DNA from: Arthrobacter sp. zg-Y844
GTDB taxonomy: Bacteria > Actinomycetota > Actinomycetes > Actinomycetales > Micrococcaceae
Direction: 5' to 3'
Assembly (NCBI RefSeq): GCF_024385465.1
Contig: NZ_JANFLS010000002.1
Coordinates: 248,001-312,000, forward strand
DNA: 64,000 bases
Positions 8,118-19,009 of the stretch are shown one piece after another (the stretch's first letter is position 1; each line of letters begins with the position of its first letter). Position numbers and translations under genes: made by a program. A model generated the notes under the pieces. The model had not been told where the DNA came from and ran no database searches. It saw only the letters and a list, made by a program, of their open reading frames with translations.

Positions 8118-9325
8118 GCCACAGATATCCCGAGTACCCGGCCATGGCGGAGCCTGACCGCAGGCCCCGGGAGGGCGGCAGTCCTCTCCCCGTGGGCGTG
8201 TTCTTCGAGGAGCCCTCGGAGCTTCCCAGCCGCAGGAGCCAACGGCCGAGCCGTGAAAAGCAGCGCCGCCGCCGTCGCCGCACCATCATCATGATCACCG
8301 TGCTGGCCGTGTTTGCAGGCGTGATTTTCGGCCTCATCATGTTCCTCCGGGACCTGCTGGGCATGAACGAGATCCAGGACTACGAGGGTGCAGGCAACGG
8401 CACCGTGGCGTTCACCGTGGCAGAAGGTGACGGCCCGCTGCTGATCGGCGGAAAGCTCGAAGCCGAAGACATCGTCGCCACGTCCAAGGAATTCGTCAAC
8501 GCCTTTACCGCCCAGTCTGACGGACGGGAAATCCAGCCCGGCACGTACGAAATGAAATACCAGATGTCCTCCTCCGCCGCCGTGGATGCCCTGCTCGGGG
8601 ACGGCGGCAGCCAGGTGCATTACGCGGCAGTGGCACGCGACCTGCGCCAGGGCGAGGTCTTCGAAGTCCTGAACACCTCGACCCGGATCCCGCTTTCGGA
8701 GTTCCAGGCCTTGGCCGCGGACCCGCAGCAGTTCGGCCTGCCGGAGGAAGCCGTAAGCCTTGAGGGCTACCTGCATCCGGGCGAATACCGGTTCGACGTC
8801 GAAAAGGACGCCACCGAGATCATCACCGAGATGGTGGATAACACGTTCGCTGAACTCGAAGCGGCCGGTATTACCGATCCCGCCGAGCAGTACCGGATCC
8901 TGACCAAGGCCAGCATCATCCAGGCCGAGGCCGGGGAGGCTGACTACGGCGCCGTCGCCGGTTCCATCGAGAACCGGCTGGGCCCGGACAACAAGGAAAC
9001 CAACGGGCTGATCCAGTCCGATGCCACGGTGACCTACGGCCTGAACCGCAAGAGCTATGAACTCACCGCGGAGGAAAAGGCGGACAAATCCAACCCGTAC
9101 AACACCTACGCCAACCCCGGCCTGCCCGTCGGTCCCATCGGTTCCCCGAGCCGGGAGGCCATTGAGGCAGCGGCCAACCCGGATGACGTCCCGTACTACT
9201 ACTGGGTCACCGTCAACCTGGACAGCGGCGAAACCAAGTTCTCCTCCACCCTCGCCGAGCACGCCAAGTACGTCGAGGAATACCAGAACTGGTGCAGTAC
9301 CCAAAAAGCCGGGCGGTGTGGTTAG
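8114..9325 (+). CDS. mltG: Endolytic murein transglycosylase (YceG/MltG family)
   Basis: The 403-residue protein has a cytoplasmic Arg-rich segment (RREKQRRRRRR), one membrane helix at about residues 58-78 and an extracellular YceG domain. MltG cuts nascent glycan strands and so sets their length. The conserved region reads TKASIIQAEAGEADYGAVAG around residue 272, then SIENRL, and later YNTYANPGLPVGPIGSP. In E. coli the equivalent segment is SIVEKET. Here the position aligning with its first Glu is Gln, and Glu272 is the second. GTG 8114 overlaps the ruvX stop (GTGA), so translation is coupled; an internal ATG at 8144 is possible. Confidence 0.93.
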   Translation: MSHRYPEYPAMAEPDRRPREGGSPLPVGVFFEEPSELPSRRSQRPSREKQRRRRRRTIIMITVLAVFAGVIFGLIMFLRDLLGMNEIQDYEGAGNGTVAFTVAEGDGPLLIGGKLEAEDIVATSKEFVNAFTAQSDGREIQPGTYEMKYQMSSSAAVDALLGDGGSQVHYAAVARDLRQGEVFEVLNTSTRIPLSEFQALAADPQQFGLPEEAVSLEGYLHPGEYRFDVEKDATEIITEMVDNTFAELEAAGITDPAEQYRILTKASIIQAEAGEADYGAVAGSIENRLGPDNKETNGLIQSDATVTYGLNRKSYELTAEEKADKSNPYNTYANPGLPVGPIGSPSREAIEAAANPDDVPYYYWVTVNLDSGETKFSSTLAEHAKYVEEYQNWCSTQKAGRCG

Positions 9326-9327
9326 CG

Positions 9328-10197
9328 GTGGATAGCGCCCCGCGGCGCGCAGCCGTGCTGGGGCATCCGATCAGCCATTCCCGGTCACCCCGGCTGCACC
9401 GGGCTGCGTACAACCATCTGGGGTTCGACTGCAGCTACGAGGCAATAGACCTCCGTGTTGAGGAGGCCGCGGGATTCGCGGCCTCCCTCCGGGGGCAGGC
9501 GGGCTGGACCGGTCTGTCCGTCACTATGCCGCTGAAGGCCGTCATGGCGGCGCAGATGGACGAGGTCGAGCCGCTGGTGAAGGCCCTCGGGGTGCTGAAC
9601 ACCGTGACCTTCTCCCGGACAGGCTCCCGCACGGTCCTGACCGGCCACAACACCGATGTGGCCGGCATTGTCGGCGCGCTGCGGTACGCCGGAATCGGTT
9701 CCGGAGCGCGCGCCGTGGTGCTTGGCGCAGGCGGAACCGCGTGCGCCGCTGTTGCGGCACTGGCCCGGCTGGACCCGGCCGAAACGGTAGTCTGCGCCCG
9801 CCGCTTCCCGGTACCCGCCCCCGGACAGGCAGGGGTGCTGGAGGCAGGCCGCGCAACCGGCGTTGCCGTACACCCGCGCCCGTGGGAGGAGGCAGCCGCC
9901 GCCTGCGCGGCAGCCGACGTCGTCATCTGCACCCTCCCGCCGCACGGCGCCGACGGCCTCGCGGACGCAATCTCCGAAGTCCGGCAGGACGCCATCCTCC
10001 TGGATGCCGCGTACGACCCCTGGCCAAGCCGGATCGCGTCCGTCTGGTCCGGGTTCGGCGGAACGGTGGTGCCGGGCATCGAGATGCTGCTCTACCAGGC
10101 CGTGGAGCAGGTAAAGCTGTTTACTGCGGACGCGTTCTTCGATGAACCCGGCGTCATAAACGCCATGTGTGACGCCGTGCGAATACCGCGGCGCTGA
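9328..10197 (+). CDS. aroE: Shikimate dehydrogenase
   Basis: This NADP-dependent enzyme reduces 3-dehydroshikimate to shikimate, the fourth step of the shikimate pathway. The substrate-binding segment [17 protein letters not shown] opens the protein. The catalytic Lys is K70 in VTMPLK and the Asp is D110 in HNTD. The Rossmann loop is [16 protein letters not shown], and the family ending [12 protein letters not shown] is present. Several in-frame starts exist: ATG 9292, GTG 9316 and GTG 9328. The last is chosen because it lies two bases after the mltG stop and places family homology near the N-terminus. The start is uncertain, the identity is not. Confidence 0.94.
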   Translation: MDSAPRRAAVLGHPISHSRSPRLHRAAYNHLGFDCSYEAIDLRVEEAAGFAASLRGQAGWTGLSVTMPLKAVMAAQMDEVEPLVKALGVLNTVTFSRTGSRTVLTGHNTDVAGIVGALRYAGIGSGARAVVLGAGGTACAAVAALARLDPAETVVCARRFPVPAPGQAGVLEAGRATGVAVHPRPWEEAAAACAAADVVICTLPPHGADGLADAISEVRQDAILLDAAYDPWPSRIASVWSGFGGTVVPGIEMLLYQAVEQVKLFTADAFFDEPGVINAMCDAVRIPRR

Positions 10198-10229
10198 ACG
10201 CCCCCGCCGGGCATGGCAGTATTGAAAGC

Positions 10230-11438
10230 ATGTTGCGTTGGTTGACCGCCGGTGAGTCCCATGGCCCTGCATTGGTTGGAATTGTTGAAGGTGTCCCTGC
10301 CGGAGTGGAGGTGGACAGCACCCTCATCTCCGCGGCTCTGGCCCGCCGCCGCCTCGGTTACGGCCGCGGTGCGCGGATGAAATTTGAACAGGATGCCGTG
10401 CGCATCCTGGGCGGCGTCCGCCACGGCAAGACCCAGGGCGGCCCCGTCGCCATCGAGATCGGCAACACCGAGTGGCCCAAGTGGGAACAGGTGATGGCTG
10501 CCGATCCGGTGGACCCGGCAGTCCTGGCCGACTCTGCACGCAACGCGCCCCTCACCCGTCCCCGTCCGGGGCATGCTGATTTCACCGGCATGCAGAAGTA
10601 CGGTTTTGACGAAGCCCGTCCTGTCCTGGAACGCGCCAGCGCAAGGGAAACCGCCACCCGCGTGGCGCTTGGTGCCGTGGCCTCCGCGTTCCTGAAGCAG
10701 CTGGGCATTGAGCTGGTCAGCCACACCGTGGGTATTGCCGGCGTGATGGCGCCCGGCGACTCGGCGTTGCCGCTCCCGGCCGACGTCGACGCGCTCGACG
10801 CCGATCCGATGCGCTGCTTCGATGCAGGCGTCTCGGCCGCCATGGTGGCTGAGGTCGATGCCGCCCATAAGGAGGGCGAGACGCTCGGGGGAGTGGTGGA
10901 GGTGCTGGCCTACGGACTGCCGCCGGGACTGGGCAGCTACGTTCATTGGGACCGACGGCTGGACGCCCGGATCGCCGGTGCCCTGATGGGCATCCAGGCC
11001 ATCAAGGGCGTGGAAGTAGGGGACGGTTTCCTGACTGCCACCCGCCGCGGCTCCGCCGCCCACGACGAAATCCTGCAGGATGCCGAGGGCCGGGTGGTCC
11101 GCTCCGGCAACCGCGCCGGAGGCATTGAAGGCGGCATGAGCATCGGCGAACTGCTGCGGGTACGCGCCGCAATGAAACCCATTGCCACCGTGCCGCGGGC
11201 ACTGCGCACCGTTGACGTGAGTACCTCCGCACCGGCCCGGGCCCACCACCAGCGTTCGGATGTCTGCGCGGTCCCCGCTGCCGGTGTGGTTGCCGAAGCC
11301 ATGGTGGCGCTGGTCCTGGCCGAAGCCGTGATTGAGAAGTTCGGCGGCGATTCCGTGCCCGAAACCGCACGGAACCTGCACGCCTACCTGGCCGCCATCC
11401 CGCAGCCGCTGGAATCCGCCGGTACCGATGTCTCCTAG
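10230..11438 (+). CDS. aroC: Chorismate synthase
   Basis: The 402-residue FMN-dependent enzyme converts EPSP to chorismate. The N-terminus carries [48 protein letters not shown] and the later [16 protein letters not shown] are all diagnostic. The ATG is preceded by a CAGTAT -10-like box seven bases upstream and no strong Shine-Dalgarno, so an internal leaderless start inside the aro operon is possible. It lies 32 bases after aroE, and aroK begins inside its last codons. Confidence 0.98.
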   Translation: MLRWLTAGESHGPALVGIVEGVPAGVEVDSTLISAALARRRLGYGRGARMKFEQDAVRILGGVRHGKTQGGPVAIEIGNTEWPKWEQVMAADPVDPAVLADSARNAPLTRPRPGHADFTGMQKYGFDEARPVLERASARETATRVALGAVASAFLKQLGIELVSHTVGIAGVMAPGDSALPLPADVDALDADPMRCFDAGVSAAMVAEVDAAHKEGETLGGVVEVLAYGLPPGLGSYVHWDRRLDARIAGALMGIQAIKGVEVGDGFLTATRRGSAAHDEILQDAEGRVVRSGNRAGGIEGGMSIGELLRVRAAMKPIATVPRALRTVDVSTSAPARAHHQRSDVCAVPAAGVVAEAMVALVLAEAVIEKFGGDSVPETARNLHAYLAAIPQPLESAGTDVS

Positions 11439-11970
11439 GAGCGGCAGGTCCAGCGGGCTCGATCGGCACCTGGTCCTGATGGGCTTTATGGCCGCCGGGA
11501 AGTCCGTCGTCGGACGCGGGTTCGCCGCCCGCCACGGGATGCCCTTCCTGGACACGGACGAGGCCGTCGTGGCACGGTACGGGCCCATTGCCGGCATTTT
11601 CAGTGCCTACGGCGAGCACTATTTCCGCGAGGTTGAAGCGCGGGCCGTTGCCGCGGCCCTTGAGGCCCGGGTGCCCACGGTGATTTCACTGGGCGGGGGC
11701 GCGGTGCTGGACTCGGGGACCCAGCAACTGCTCGGCCGCGCCACTGTAGTGTTTCTGGATACGGACCTTGCCACCGTGCTTCCACGGATCACCCGTGCAG
11801 GCCACCGTCCACTGCTCGCACCGGACCCCGTCCGGCGCTGGCAGGAGCTGGCGGACATCCGCCGCCCCATATACGAATCCCTGGCCGACATCACCATTGA
11901 CACCAGGGGACTTACTGTTCCGGCCATTATTGACCGGCTGACTTCCGTCCTCATCAAAGGAGAAGACTAG
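11428..11970 (+). CDS. aroK: Shikimate kinase
   Basis: The 180-residue P-loop kinase phosphorylates shikimate at O3. The P-loop is GFMAAGKS at 19-26 (many relatives have GFMGAGKS). Next come the shikimate-binding FLDTDEAV, the conserved FREVEARAV, and ISLGGGAVL, followed by the lid Arg in RPLLAPDP and [13 protein letters not shown] 11428 overlaps the last 11 bases of aroC. The frame is open further upstream inside aroC but without family homology. The stop abuts the aroB ATG. Confidence 0.95.
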   Translation: MSPRSGRSSGLDRHLVLMGFMAAGKSVVGRGFAARHGMPFLDTDEAVVARYGPIAGIFSAYGEHYFREVEARAVAAALEARVPTVISLGGGAVLDSGTQQLLGRATVVFLDTDLATVLPRITRAGHRPLLAPDPVRRWQELADIRRPIYESLADITIDTRGLTVPAIIDRLTSVLIKGED

Positions 11971-13092
<1,122 letters not shown>

Positions 13093-13108
13093 GTTCCGCG
13101 CGAGCGGG

Positions 13109-13114
13109 TAGAAT
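13109..13114 (+). promoter_or_regulatory. Promoter region of efp-nusB
   Basis: TAGAAT 16 bases after the aroB stop is a near-consensus -10 box, giving a leader of about 70 bases. A second candidate downstream is TTGACT at 13142-13147 with TATCTA 16 bases later. Either would let efp-nusB be transcribed apart from the aro genes. Confidence 0.5.
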
Positions 13115-13191
13115 AGTCGACGGACTTGAATAAAACGCACTTTGACTAACGACTGACGAACAATATCTAGACGGACAACGGAAGAGAAACT

Positions 13192-13755
13192 GTGGCGACG
13201 ACCAACGACATCAAGAACGGCACCGTGCTGAAGCTTGAAGGCAACCTCTGGAGCATCATCGAGTTCCAGCACGTGAAGCCGGGCAAGGGTGGTGCGTTCG
13301 TCCGTACCAAGATGCGCAACGTGACTTCGGGCAAGGTAGTGGACAAGACGTTCAACGCCGGCATCAAGGTCGAGACCGCCACGGTGGACCGCCGCGACTA
13401 CCAGTACCTGTACCAGGACGGCGAAGACTACGTCTTCATGGACACCTCCGACTTCGACCAGCTCACGGTCCCCGGCAAGATTGTCGGTGACAACGCGAAC
13501 TTCATGATGGAGTCCATGATGGTCACCATCGCGATCCACGAGGGTTCGCCGCTGTACATCGAGCTGCCGCCGTCGGTCACCATGGAGATCACGTACACCG
13601 AGCCGGGCCTGCAGGGCGACCGCTCCACCGGCGGCACCAAGCCCGCCACCATCGAGACCGGCTACGAGATCCAGGTGCCCCTGTTCCTGGAGCAGGGCAC
13701 AAAGGTCAAGGTCGACACCCGCACCGGCGACTACCTGGGACGCGTTAACGAGTGA
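13192..13755 (+). CDS. efp: Elongation factor P
   Basis: EF-P relieves ribosome stalling at polyproline stretches. The 187-residue protein has the three expected beta-barrel domains. The tip loop of domain I reads [15 protein letters not shown], the Lys at the tip being the position modified in other phyla. Domain III ends [17 protein letters not shown] 13192 has a GGAAGAG site eight bases upstream. The stop overlaps the nusB GTG start (GTGA). Confidence 0.98.
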   Translation: MATTNDIKNGTVLKLEGNLWSIIEFQHVKPGKGGAFVRTKMRNVTSGKVVDKTFNAGIKVETATVDRRDYQYLYQDGEDYVFMDTSDFDQLTVPGKIVGDNANFMMESMMVTIAIHEGSPLYIELPPSVTMEITYTEPGLQGDRSTGGTKPATIETGYEIQVPLFLEQGTKVKVDTRTGDYLGRVNE

Positions 13756-14162
13756 GTGCACGCAGTAAAGCACGGACCCGGGCACTGGAGGTCCTTTTCG
13801 AAGCCGAACAGCGTTCGGTTTCTGCCTTCGATGCCATTCGGGCCCGCCGCGAAAAGACCGACCAGACCATCAACCCCTACACCATGGACCTGGTGGAAGG
13901 CGTGGTTGCGATGCAGGAGCAGATCGATGAGTTCCTGAGCACGTATTCGCAGGGCTGGACGCTTGATCGCATGCCTTCGGTGGACCGCATCATCCTCCGC
14001 CTGGGCACTTGGGAACTTCTCTACAACGACGACGTTCCCGACAAGGTGGCCATCAGCGAAGCCGTGGAATTGGCGAAAGCGCTCTCCACGGACGAATCCC
14101 CGGCCTTCATCAACGGCCTGCTCGGACGGCTGCAGGAACTGAAGCCCTCCCTGCTGGCCTAG
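13752..14162 (+). CDS. nusB: Transcription antitermination factor NusB
   Basis: The 136-residue all-helical protein binds boxA RNA with S10 during rRNA antitermination. Characteristic segments are [14 protein letters not shown] at the N-terminus, [18 protein letters not shown] in the middle and [28 protein letters not shown] near the end. GTG 13752 overlaps the efp stop, so expression is coupled. A strong bidirectional terminator follows within 20 bases. Confidence 0.97.
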   Translation: MSARSKARTRALEVLFEAEQRSVSAFDAIRARREKTDQTINPYTMDLVEGVVAMQEQIDEFLSTYSQGWTLDRMPSVDRIILRLGTWELLYNDDVPDKVAISEAVELAKALSTDESPAFINGLLGRLQELKPSLLA

Positions 14163-14180
14163 GCAGGATCCAAGCATCCA

Positions 14181-14212
14181 GAAAAGACCGGCCCCGCGGG
14201 GCCGGTCTTTTC
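14181..14212. terminator. Bidirectional terminator between nusB and the PrsW gene
   Basis: A 15-bp perfect stem (14181-14195 with 14198-14212) has A-rich and T-rich ends on opposite sides: one arm begins GAAAAGACC and the other ends GGTCTTTTC. It can therefore end both the nusB transcript and the convergent reverse transcript. Confidence 0.9.
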
Positions 14213-14228
14213 TGCGTTTCCAGCCGTT

Positions 14229-15446
14229 TCACCTGGCCTGCAGCGCCTGCCCGGCCAGCATAGTGGTCCGGATGCCGGTGAGTTCCCCCAGCAGGGTCCG
14301 CTCGTACTCCATATTGGCGCTGACATCCCGGCCGGAGGCTATCTGCTGCCGGGTCAAGGCCAGGCGGGTGGCACGCCGGATGAACTCCTTCATGTGCGGT
14401 GCCGCCCCGGTGGCCCGTGCCCAGCCCATTGCCTGGCGGCGGCCGGCGCCGGTGGCCAGCATCCGCACTTCTGCGGGGGTGAACCAGCCCGCCGCTGCGT
14501 ATTCGGAAAGCCGTTGCAGGGTCAGGCGCTGCTCCGCGCGGCGCAGCAGCCATACCCCGGTGACCGCCGCGCCGAAGAACGGAACCTGGAGCAGGAAGTA
14601 GAAGAGGAAGAAGTCCCCGAAAAACAACGCGGGACCGCCGTTCCACAGCATGTGCCCCAGAATGGCCGGAATCAATCCGATGGCGAAGGCCGGCAGGATC
14701 CAGGCGTTGCCCGCACGCCGCGCCGCCAGGCCCAGGGCGAGCCCGGTGCAGGCGGTGAACAGGACATGCGCAAAGGGGGAGAGCAGCCCGCGGAGGATGA
14801 AAATAAACCCGAGCTCGTACACCGTCTCGGGCCCGGCTGTCCGCAGCGCTGCCCCGAAATAGAGGATGTTTTCCGTGAAGGCGAACCCCGCTGCCACGGC
14901 AGCCGCAAACACGATGCCGTCCACCGGCCCGTCAAAGATCCGCCGGCGGACCAGCAGCAGCAGGAGGATGCCCAGGCCCTTGGCGATTTCCTCCACTACG
15001 GGAGCCTGGACCACGGCGCCCAGCAGGTCCGCCGAGCCGTAGGGGACCAGCTCCAGCAGGGCAAACGTGAAGTACGGGCCAACCACCAGGGCGATGGCCA
15101 CCGAAACCCCGGCACCCCACAGGAACGAGAAAACCAGGCTGCTTCGCGGTTCCGGCTCCCACCGGTCCACCCACCAGATACCCAGCACGCAGATGCCCAG
15201 GGGAACCAGCGCCAGGAGCCCGCAGAAAATGAAGGCCGGCGGGCCGAGGCCGTCGAGAAGGTACATGCCCACCCAGGCCAGGGCCACGGAGGAGAGCGCA
15301 ATCAGCACCACGGTGGCTGCCAGGCCCTTGTCCCGGCGTGGTGCAGGAGGGGACCAGAACGGCTGGACAGGTGCGGCGCCGTCGGCAGCGCCGTAGCCCG
15401 GAGGGGCGGGATGCTGCTGGTCAGGGTAGATACCGGGTGCGCTCAT
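14229..15446 (-). CDS. PrsW-family intramembrane metalloprotease-like protein
   Basis: The 405-residue protein has a Pro/Gln-rich cytoplasmic N-terminus, at least eight hydrophobic segments and a soluble basic C-terminal region of about 90 residues. The family signature is present: VVEEIAKG (Glu152-Glu153), FAFTENILYF (Glu192-Asn193), His227 in SPFAHVLFT, and HMLWNG. In Bacillus, PrsW cleaves an anti-sigma factor; the target here is unknown and no anti-sigma gene is adjacent. ATG 15446 is preferred over an upstream in-frame ATG at 15491 because the likely promoter lies between them. The gene is monocistronic and converges on nusB. Confidence 0.85.
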   Translation of the reverse strand: MSAPGIYPDQQHPAPPGYGAADGAAPVQPFWSPPAPRRDKGLAATVVLIALSSVALAWVGMYLLDGLGPPAFIFCGLLALVPLGICVLGIWWVDRWEPEPRSSLVFSFLWGAGVSVAIALVVGPYFTFALLELVPYGSADLLGAVVQAPVVEEIAKGLGILLLLLVRRRIFDGPVDGIVFAAAVAAGFAFTENILYFGAALRTAGPETVYELGFIFILRGLLSPFAHVLFTACTGLALGLAARRAGNAWILPAFAIGLIPAILGHMLWNGGPALFFGDFFLFYFLLQVPFFGAAVTGVWLLRRAEQRLTLQRLSEYAAAGWFTPAEVRMLATGAGRRQAMGWARATGAAPHMKEFIRRATRLALTRQQIASGRDVSANMEYERTLLGELTGIRTTMLAGQALQAR

Positions 15447-15470
15447 GCGCTGGGCCTGCTCATAGCAGAC

Positions 15471-15476
15471 AGGATA
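15471..15476 (-). promoter_or_regulatory. Candidate -10 box for the PrsW gene
   Basis: On the minus strand TATCCT lies 25 bases before the ATG at 15446. A GTGACG about 19 bases further upstream is a weak -35 candidate. It lies downstream of the alternative ATG at 15491, which argues for the shorter protein. Confidence 0.35.
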
Positions 15477-15529
15477 GTTCCACCGCGGCATATCCCGTCA
15501 CACACAACGGGCGGCGGCGTGGCCTGTGA

Positions 15530-15535
15530 TAGCTT
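15530..15535 (+). promoter_or_regulatory. Candidate -10 box of the pyr operon
   Basis: TAGCTT, preceded by TGTGA, lies about seven bases before a purine/C-rich start region and 57 bases before the pyrR ATG. This places the whole PyrR-binding hairpin within the transcript. No good -35 is visible. Confidence 0.45.
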
Positions 15536-15549
15536 GGTGCCGCATTCAA

Positions 15550-15581
15550 CCTTTAAATTCCGTCCTGTGAGGCGGGGAAGG
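15550..15581 (+). promoter_or_regulatory. PyrR-binding RNA loop overlapping the pyrR ribosome binding site
   Basis: The segment has the hallmarks of a PyrR binding loop: CCTTTAAA on the 5' side, then TCCTGTGAGG in the loop, then CGGGGAAGG closing the stem. CCTT pairs with AAGG and CCG with CGG. The 3' arm ends inside the AAGGAGG Shine-Dalgarno (15578-15584), eight bases before the pyrR ATG. In mycobacteria PyrR represses translation through such a site when UMP is abundant. No intrinsic terminator follows, so translational control, not attenuation, is inferred. Confidence 0.8.
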
Positions 15582-15592
15582 AGGAAGCGAAT

Positions 15593-16177
15593 ATGACGGC
15601 CAAAGATGCTCTTTCCAGCCGTACTGTTTTGTCTTCAGCTGACATCGACCGCGCCCTGACGCGTATTGCCTACGAGATCCTCGAGGCCAACAAAGGTCCC
15701 GAAGACCTGGTCCTGATGGGGATCCCGCGCCGCGGTTATCCGCTGGCCCAGCGCCTGGCCGCCAAGATCGCGGCGGCGGCTCCCGGCGTCGATCCCGCTG
15801 CCATCACCGGCCAGCTCGACGTCACCATGTTCCGTGACGACCTCGCCCGCAGGCCCACCCGGCCGCCCTACGCCACCCGCGTCCCGGTCACCGGGATTGA
15901 CGACAAAGTGGTGGTGCTGGTGGACGACGTCCTGTATTCCGGCCGCACCATCCGTTCCGCGCTCGATGCCCTCGTGGACCTCGGCCGGCCGCGCATCGTC
16001 CGGCTGGCAGTGCTCGTGGACCGCGGCCACCGCGAACTACCCATCCGGGCAGACCATGTGGGCAAGAACCTGCCCACCGCATCCATCGAACAGGTCCGGG
16101 TCCGGCTGGCCGAAAGCGACAGCGCGGCCACGGGTGAAGCGGCCACAGACGAAGTGGTCATCGAGGGCACTGCATGA
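15593..16177 (+). CDS. pyrR: Bifunctional pyr operon regulator / uracil phosphoribosyltransferase
   Basis: The 194-residue PRTase-fold protein senses uridine nucleotides and binds pyr mRNA. The PRPP-binding motif is [27 protein letters not shown] and [13 protein letters not shown] match the family, and [19 protein letters not shown] is the typical C-terminal stretch. A C-terminal extension of about 20 residues ([12 protein letters not shown]) is unremarkable. The ATG has a very strong AAGGAGG site that is part of the RNA hairpin it should itself bind. The stop overlaps pyrB as ATGA. Confidence 0.97.
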   Translation: MTAKDALSSRTVLSSADIDRALTRIAYEILEANKGPEDLVLMGIPRRGYPLAQRLAAKIAAAAPGVDPAAITGQLDVTMFRDDLARRPTRPPYATRVPVTGIDDKVVVLVDDVLYSGRTIRSALDALVDLGRPRIVRLAVLVDRGHRELPIRADHVGKNLPTASIEQVRVRLAESDSAATGEAATDEVVIEGTA

Positions 16178-17169
16178 GGCACCTCCTGTCCACGCTGGAC
16201 CTCAGCCGGTCCGACGCCCTGGCCATCCTGGATACGGCCGAGCAGATGGCCGCAGTAGGGGAACGGGAAGTAAAGAAGCTTCCGGCCCTGCGCGGGCGCA
16301 CCGTGGTGAACCTCTTCTTCGAGGACTCCACCCGCACACGCATCTCCTTTGAGGCGGCCGCGAAACGGCTGTCCGCCGACGTCATCAATTTCTCCGCCAA
16401 GGGATCGTCGGTCTCCAAGGGCGAATCACTGAAGGACACTGCACAGACGCTGGCTGCCATGGGCGCCGACGCCGTAGTGATCCGGCACGGTTCCTCCGGC
16501 GCGCCGGCGCGGCTGGCGTCCTCGGGCTGGATAGATGCCGCAGTTCTCAACGCCGGGGACGGCACGCACGAACACCCCACCCAGGCGCTGCTGGATGCCT
16601 TCACCATGCGACGGCACTGGGCGCGGCTGCACGGTACGGAATCCACCGGCACCGACCTGGCCGGAATGAAGGTGGTGATTGCCGGGGACGTGCTGCATTC
16701 GCGGGTCGCCCGCTCGGATCTGTGGCTGCTTCGGACACTGGGCGCGGAGGTCACCCTGGTTGCACCGCCCACGCTGCTGCCGTTCGGCGTCGAATCCTGG
16801 CCCTGCACCGTCAGTTACGACCTGGACGAGGCACTGGCGACCCGGCCGGATGCCGTCATGATGCTGCGGGTGCAGGGGGAACGGATGCACTCTGCCTTCT
16901 TCCCCTCCGTCCGCGAGTATTCCCGCCGCTGGGGCCTGGACGACGTCCGCCTCGACCGGCTGGACACCCTGGGCCTGACGGACACCATCATCATGCACCC
17001 CGGTCCGATGAACCGCGGGCTGGAAATTTCCGCCCGTGCCGCTGATTCGCCCCGCTCGACCGTCCTGGACCAGGTCCGCAACGGCGTTTCGGTGCGGATG
17101 GCCGCCCTTTACCTGCTGCTCTCCGGAGAGAACAGCACCCCCCGTACCCAGCAGGAGCAGCCCCGATGA
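16174..17169 (+). CDS. pyrB: Aspartate carbamoyltransferase catalytic subunit
   Basis: The 331-residue enzyme condenses carbamoyl phosphate with aspartate, the first committed step of UMP synthesis. The carbamoyl-phosphate motif [24 protein letters not shown] and [12 protein letters not shown] are all present. No pyrI regulatory-chain gene is visible, as usual for this phylum. Translation is coupled to pyrR and pyrC by ATGA overlaps at both ends. Confidence 0.98.
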   Translation: MRHLLSTLDLSRSDALAILDTAEQMAAVGEREVKKLPALRGRTVVNLFFEDSTRTRISFEAAAKRLSADVINFSAKGSSVSKGESLKDTAQTLAAMGADAVVIRHGSSGAPARLASSGWIDAAVLNAGDGTHEHPTQALLDAFTMRRHWARLHGTESTGTDLAGMKVVIAGDVLHSRVARSDLWLLRTLGAEVTLVAPPTLLPFGVESWPCTVSYDLDEALATRPDAVMMLRVQGERMHSAFFPSVREYSRRWGLDDVRLDRLDTLGLTDTIIMHPGPMNRGLEISARAADSPRSTVLDQVRNGVSVRMAALYLLLSGENSTPRTQQEQPR

Positions 17170-18494
17170 GCACTACCGGCACCTATCTGATCCGCGGAGC
17201 GTCACTGCTCGGCACCGAACGTGCGGATATCCGTATCGAAGACGGCACCATCACCGCCGTCGCCCCTGAACTGCCGGTGCCTCCCGGCGCCGCCGTGGTC
17301 GAGGCGGAGGGCCTGATCGCCCTGCCCGGCATGGTGGACCTGCACACGCACCTGCGCGAACCCGGCCGGGAAGACGCCGAAACCGTAGAGACCGGCACCC
17401 GTGCCGCAGCACTCGGCGGCTTCACCGCCGTACACGCCATGGCCAACAGCATGCCGGTTGCAGACACCGCCGGCGTGGTGGAACAGGTCCTCAGCCTGGG
17501 GGAGCGGGCCGGCTGGGTGGACGTGCGTCCCGTGGGGGCGGTCACGGTAGGCCTGGAAGGCCGGCAGCTGGCGGAACTCGGCGCGATGGCCGACTCCCGG
17601 GCCCGGGTGCGGGTGTTTTCCGACGATGGCAAGTGCGTTTCGGACCCGGTGCTGATGCGCCGTGCGCTGGAATATGTGAAGGCGTTCGACGGCGTCGTTG
17701 CCCAGCACGCGCAGGAGCCCCGCCTCACCGAGGGGGCACAGATGAACGAAGGCGAAGTCAGCGCCGTCCTCGGACTGGCCGGCTGGCCCGCCGTCGCCGA
17801 GGAATCCATCATCGCCCGCGACGTCCTGCTGGCACGGCACACGGGCTCCCGCCTGCATGTCTGCCACCTGTCCACCGCCGGGTCGGTGGAAATCATCCGG
17901 TGGGCCAAGGAACGCGGCATCCGGGTTACCGCCGAGGTTACCCCCCACCATCTGCTGCTCACCGACGAACTGGTCCGCACCTACGATCCGGTCTACAAGG
18001 TGAACCCGCCCCTGCGCACCGAAGCGGATGTGCAGGCGGTCCGCCGCGGCCTCGCCGACGGCACCATCGATATCGTCGGCACCGATCACGCCCCGCATCC
18101 CAGCGAACACAAAGAAGGCGAGTGGGCGACGGCGGCCATGGGCATGACCGGCCTGGAGACCGCGCTGTCCGTGGTGCAGCACGCCATGATCGACACGGGG
18201 CTGATGGACTGGGCAGGTTTCGCCCGGGTCACCTCTTCCACCCCTGCGCTGATCGGCCGGGTGGCGGGCCAAGGCAGGCCCCTTGCCGCCGGCGAACCGG
18301 CCAACGTCATATTGGTGGACCCGTCTGCGCGAAGGAGGGTCGACCCTTCTAAGATGGCTAGCAAGGGACGCAACAGTCCGTTTGCCGGACTGGAACTGCC
18401 CGGTGGAGTCGAAGCGGTTTTCTACGCCGGCCACCCCACCGTCCTGAACGGCAGACTGAACACGCCCCACCCCGCTGCCGCAAAGGAATCCTGA
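17166..18494 (+). CDS. pyrC: Dihydroorotase
   Basis: The 442-residue amidohydrolase cyclises carbamoyl aspartate. Metal ligands appear in [28 protein letters not shown] and GTDHAPH, with [10 protein letters not shown] between the last two. It is the longer, Bacillus-like (type I) dihydroorotase. The ATG overlaps the pyrB stop (ATGA), and the stop overlaps the next start (TGATG), consistent with one translationally coupled operon. Confidence 0.97.
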   Translation: MSTTGTYLIRGASLLGTERADIRIEDGTITAVAPELPVPPGAAVVEAEGLIALPGMVDLHTHLREPGREDAETVETGTRAAALGGFTAVHAMANSMPVADTAGVVEQVLSLGERAGWVDVRPVGAVTVGLEGRQLAELGAMADSRARVRVFSDDGKCVSDPVLMRRALEYVKAFDGVVAQHAQEPRLTEGAQMNEGEVSAVLGLAGWPAVAEESIIARDVLLARHTGSRLHVCHLSTAGSVEIIRWAKERGIRVTAEVTPHHLLLTDELVRTYDPVYKVNPPLRTEADVQAVRRGLADGTIDIVGTDHAPHPSEHKEGEWATAAMGMTGLETALSVVQHAMIDTGLMDWAGFARVTSSTPALIGRVAGQGRPLAAGEPANVILVDPSARRRVDPSKMASKGRNSPFAGLELPGGVEAVFYAGHPTVLNGRLNTPHPAAAKES

Positions 18495-19009
18495 TGGAAC
18501 TGGTCTTTTTCTTCCTGGGCCTGGCCGCCCTTATCGTCGTGGTCCTGGGCCTGTTCGCCCTGGGCTGGCGCGGCCGACGACGCCGCCAGCAGGACACGCC
18601 CCGCCCCCTGCCCCTGCCGGACGAACTCTCCGATCCGGGCTTCCAGGCACTGGGCCAATACGTCGCCACCACCACCGCCGGTGACTGGCTGGACCGCGTG
18701 GCACTCTACGGCCTGGGCGTAAAGTCCAACGCCACCGCGGCGGTTTTCCCCGAAGGCGTGCTGTTTGCCCGTTCCGGTGCCGACGACCTCTGGATTCCGC
18801 GGCAGGACCTGCACGGCGTCCGCCTGGAGCGCGGCATAGCCGGAAAATTCGTTGAAAAGGACGGATTGGTCATTGTGACCTGGCAGCTGGGCCCCAAGCG
18901 CGTGGATACCGGCTTCCGTACCCGCTCCTCGGATGAGAAGACTCCCCTTGTCCGCGCCATTACCGAACTTCTGCCGGAATCGGCCACCCCTAGCGAGGAA
19001 CAACTGTGA
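18494..19009 (+). CDS. Membrane-anchored protein of unknown function inside the pyr operon
   Basis: The 171-residue product has one N-terminal membrane helix (about 3-25, [20 protein letters not shown]), a basic RGRRRRQ stop-transfer segment, and a soluble domain of about 130 residues. This domain contains [24 protein letters not shown] and an aromatic/Gly segment [18 protein letters not shown], which resembles a bacterial PH-like fold to me; that is an impression, not a match I can prove. It overlaps pyrC (TGATG) and carA (GTGA), so it is produced with the pathway enzymes. Related actinobacterial pyr operons have a small membrane gene in this place. Its role is unknown. Confidence 0.8.
   Translation: MELVFFFLGLAALIVVVLGLFALGWRGRRRRQQDTPRPLPLPDELSDPGFQALGQYVATTTAGDWLDRVALYGLGVKSNATAAVFPEGVLFARSGADDLWIPRQDLHGVRLERGIAGKFVEKDGLVIVTWQLGPKRVDTGFRTRSSDEKTPLVRAITELLPESATPSEEQL

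Noticed and set aside
14394-15596. Plus-strand open frame of about 400 codons antisense to the PrsW gene
   Set aside because: The product is Arg/Gln/Gly/Pro-rich without a domain, whereas the reverse strand shows an intact membrane protease signature.
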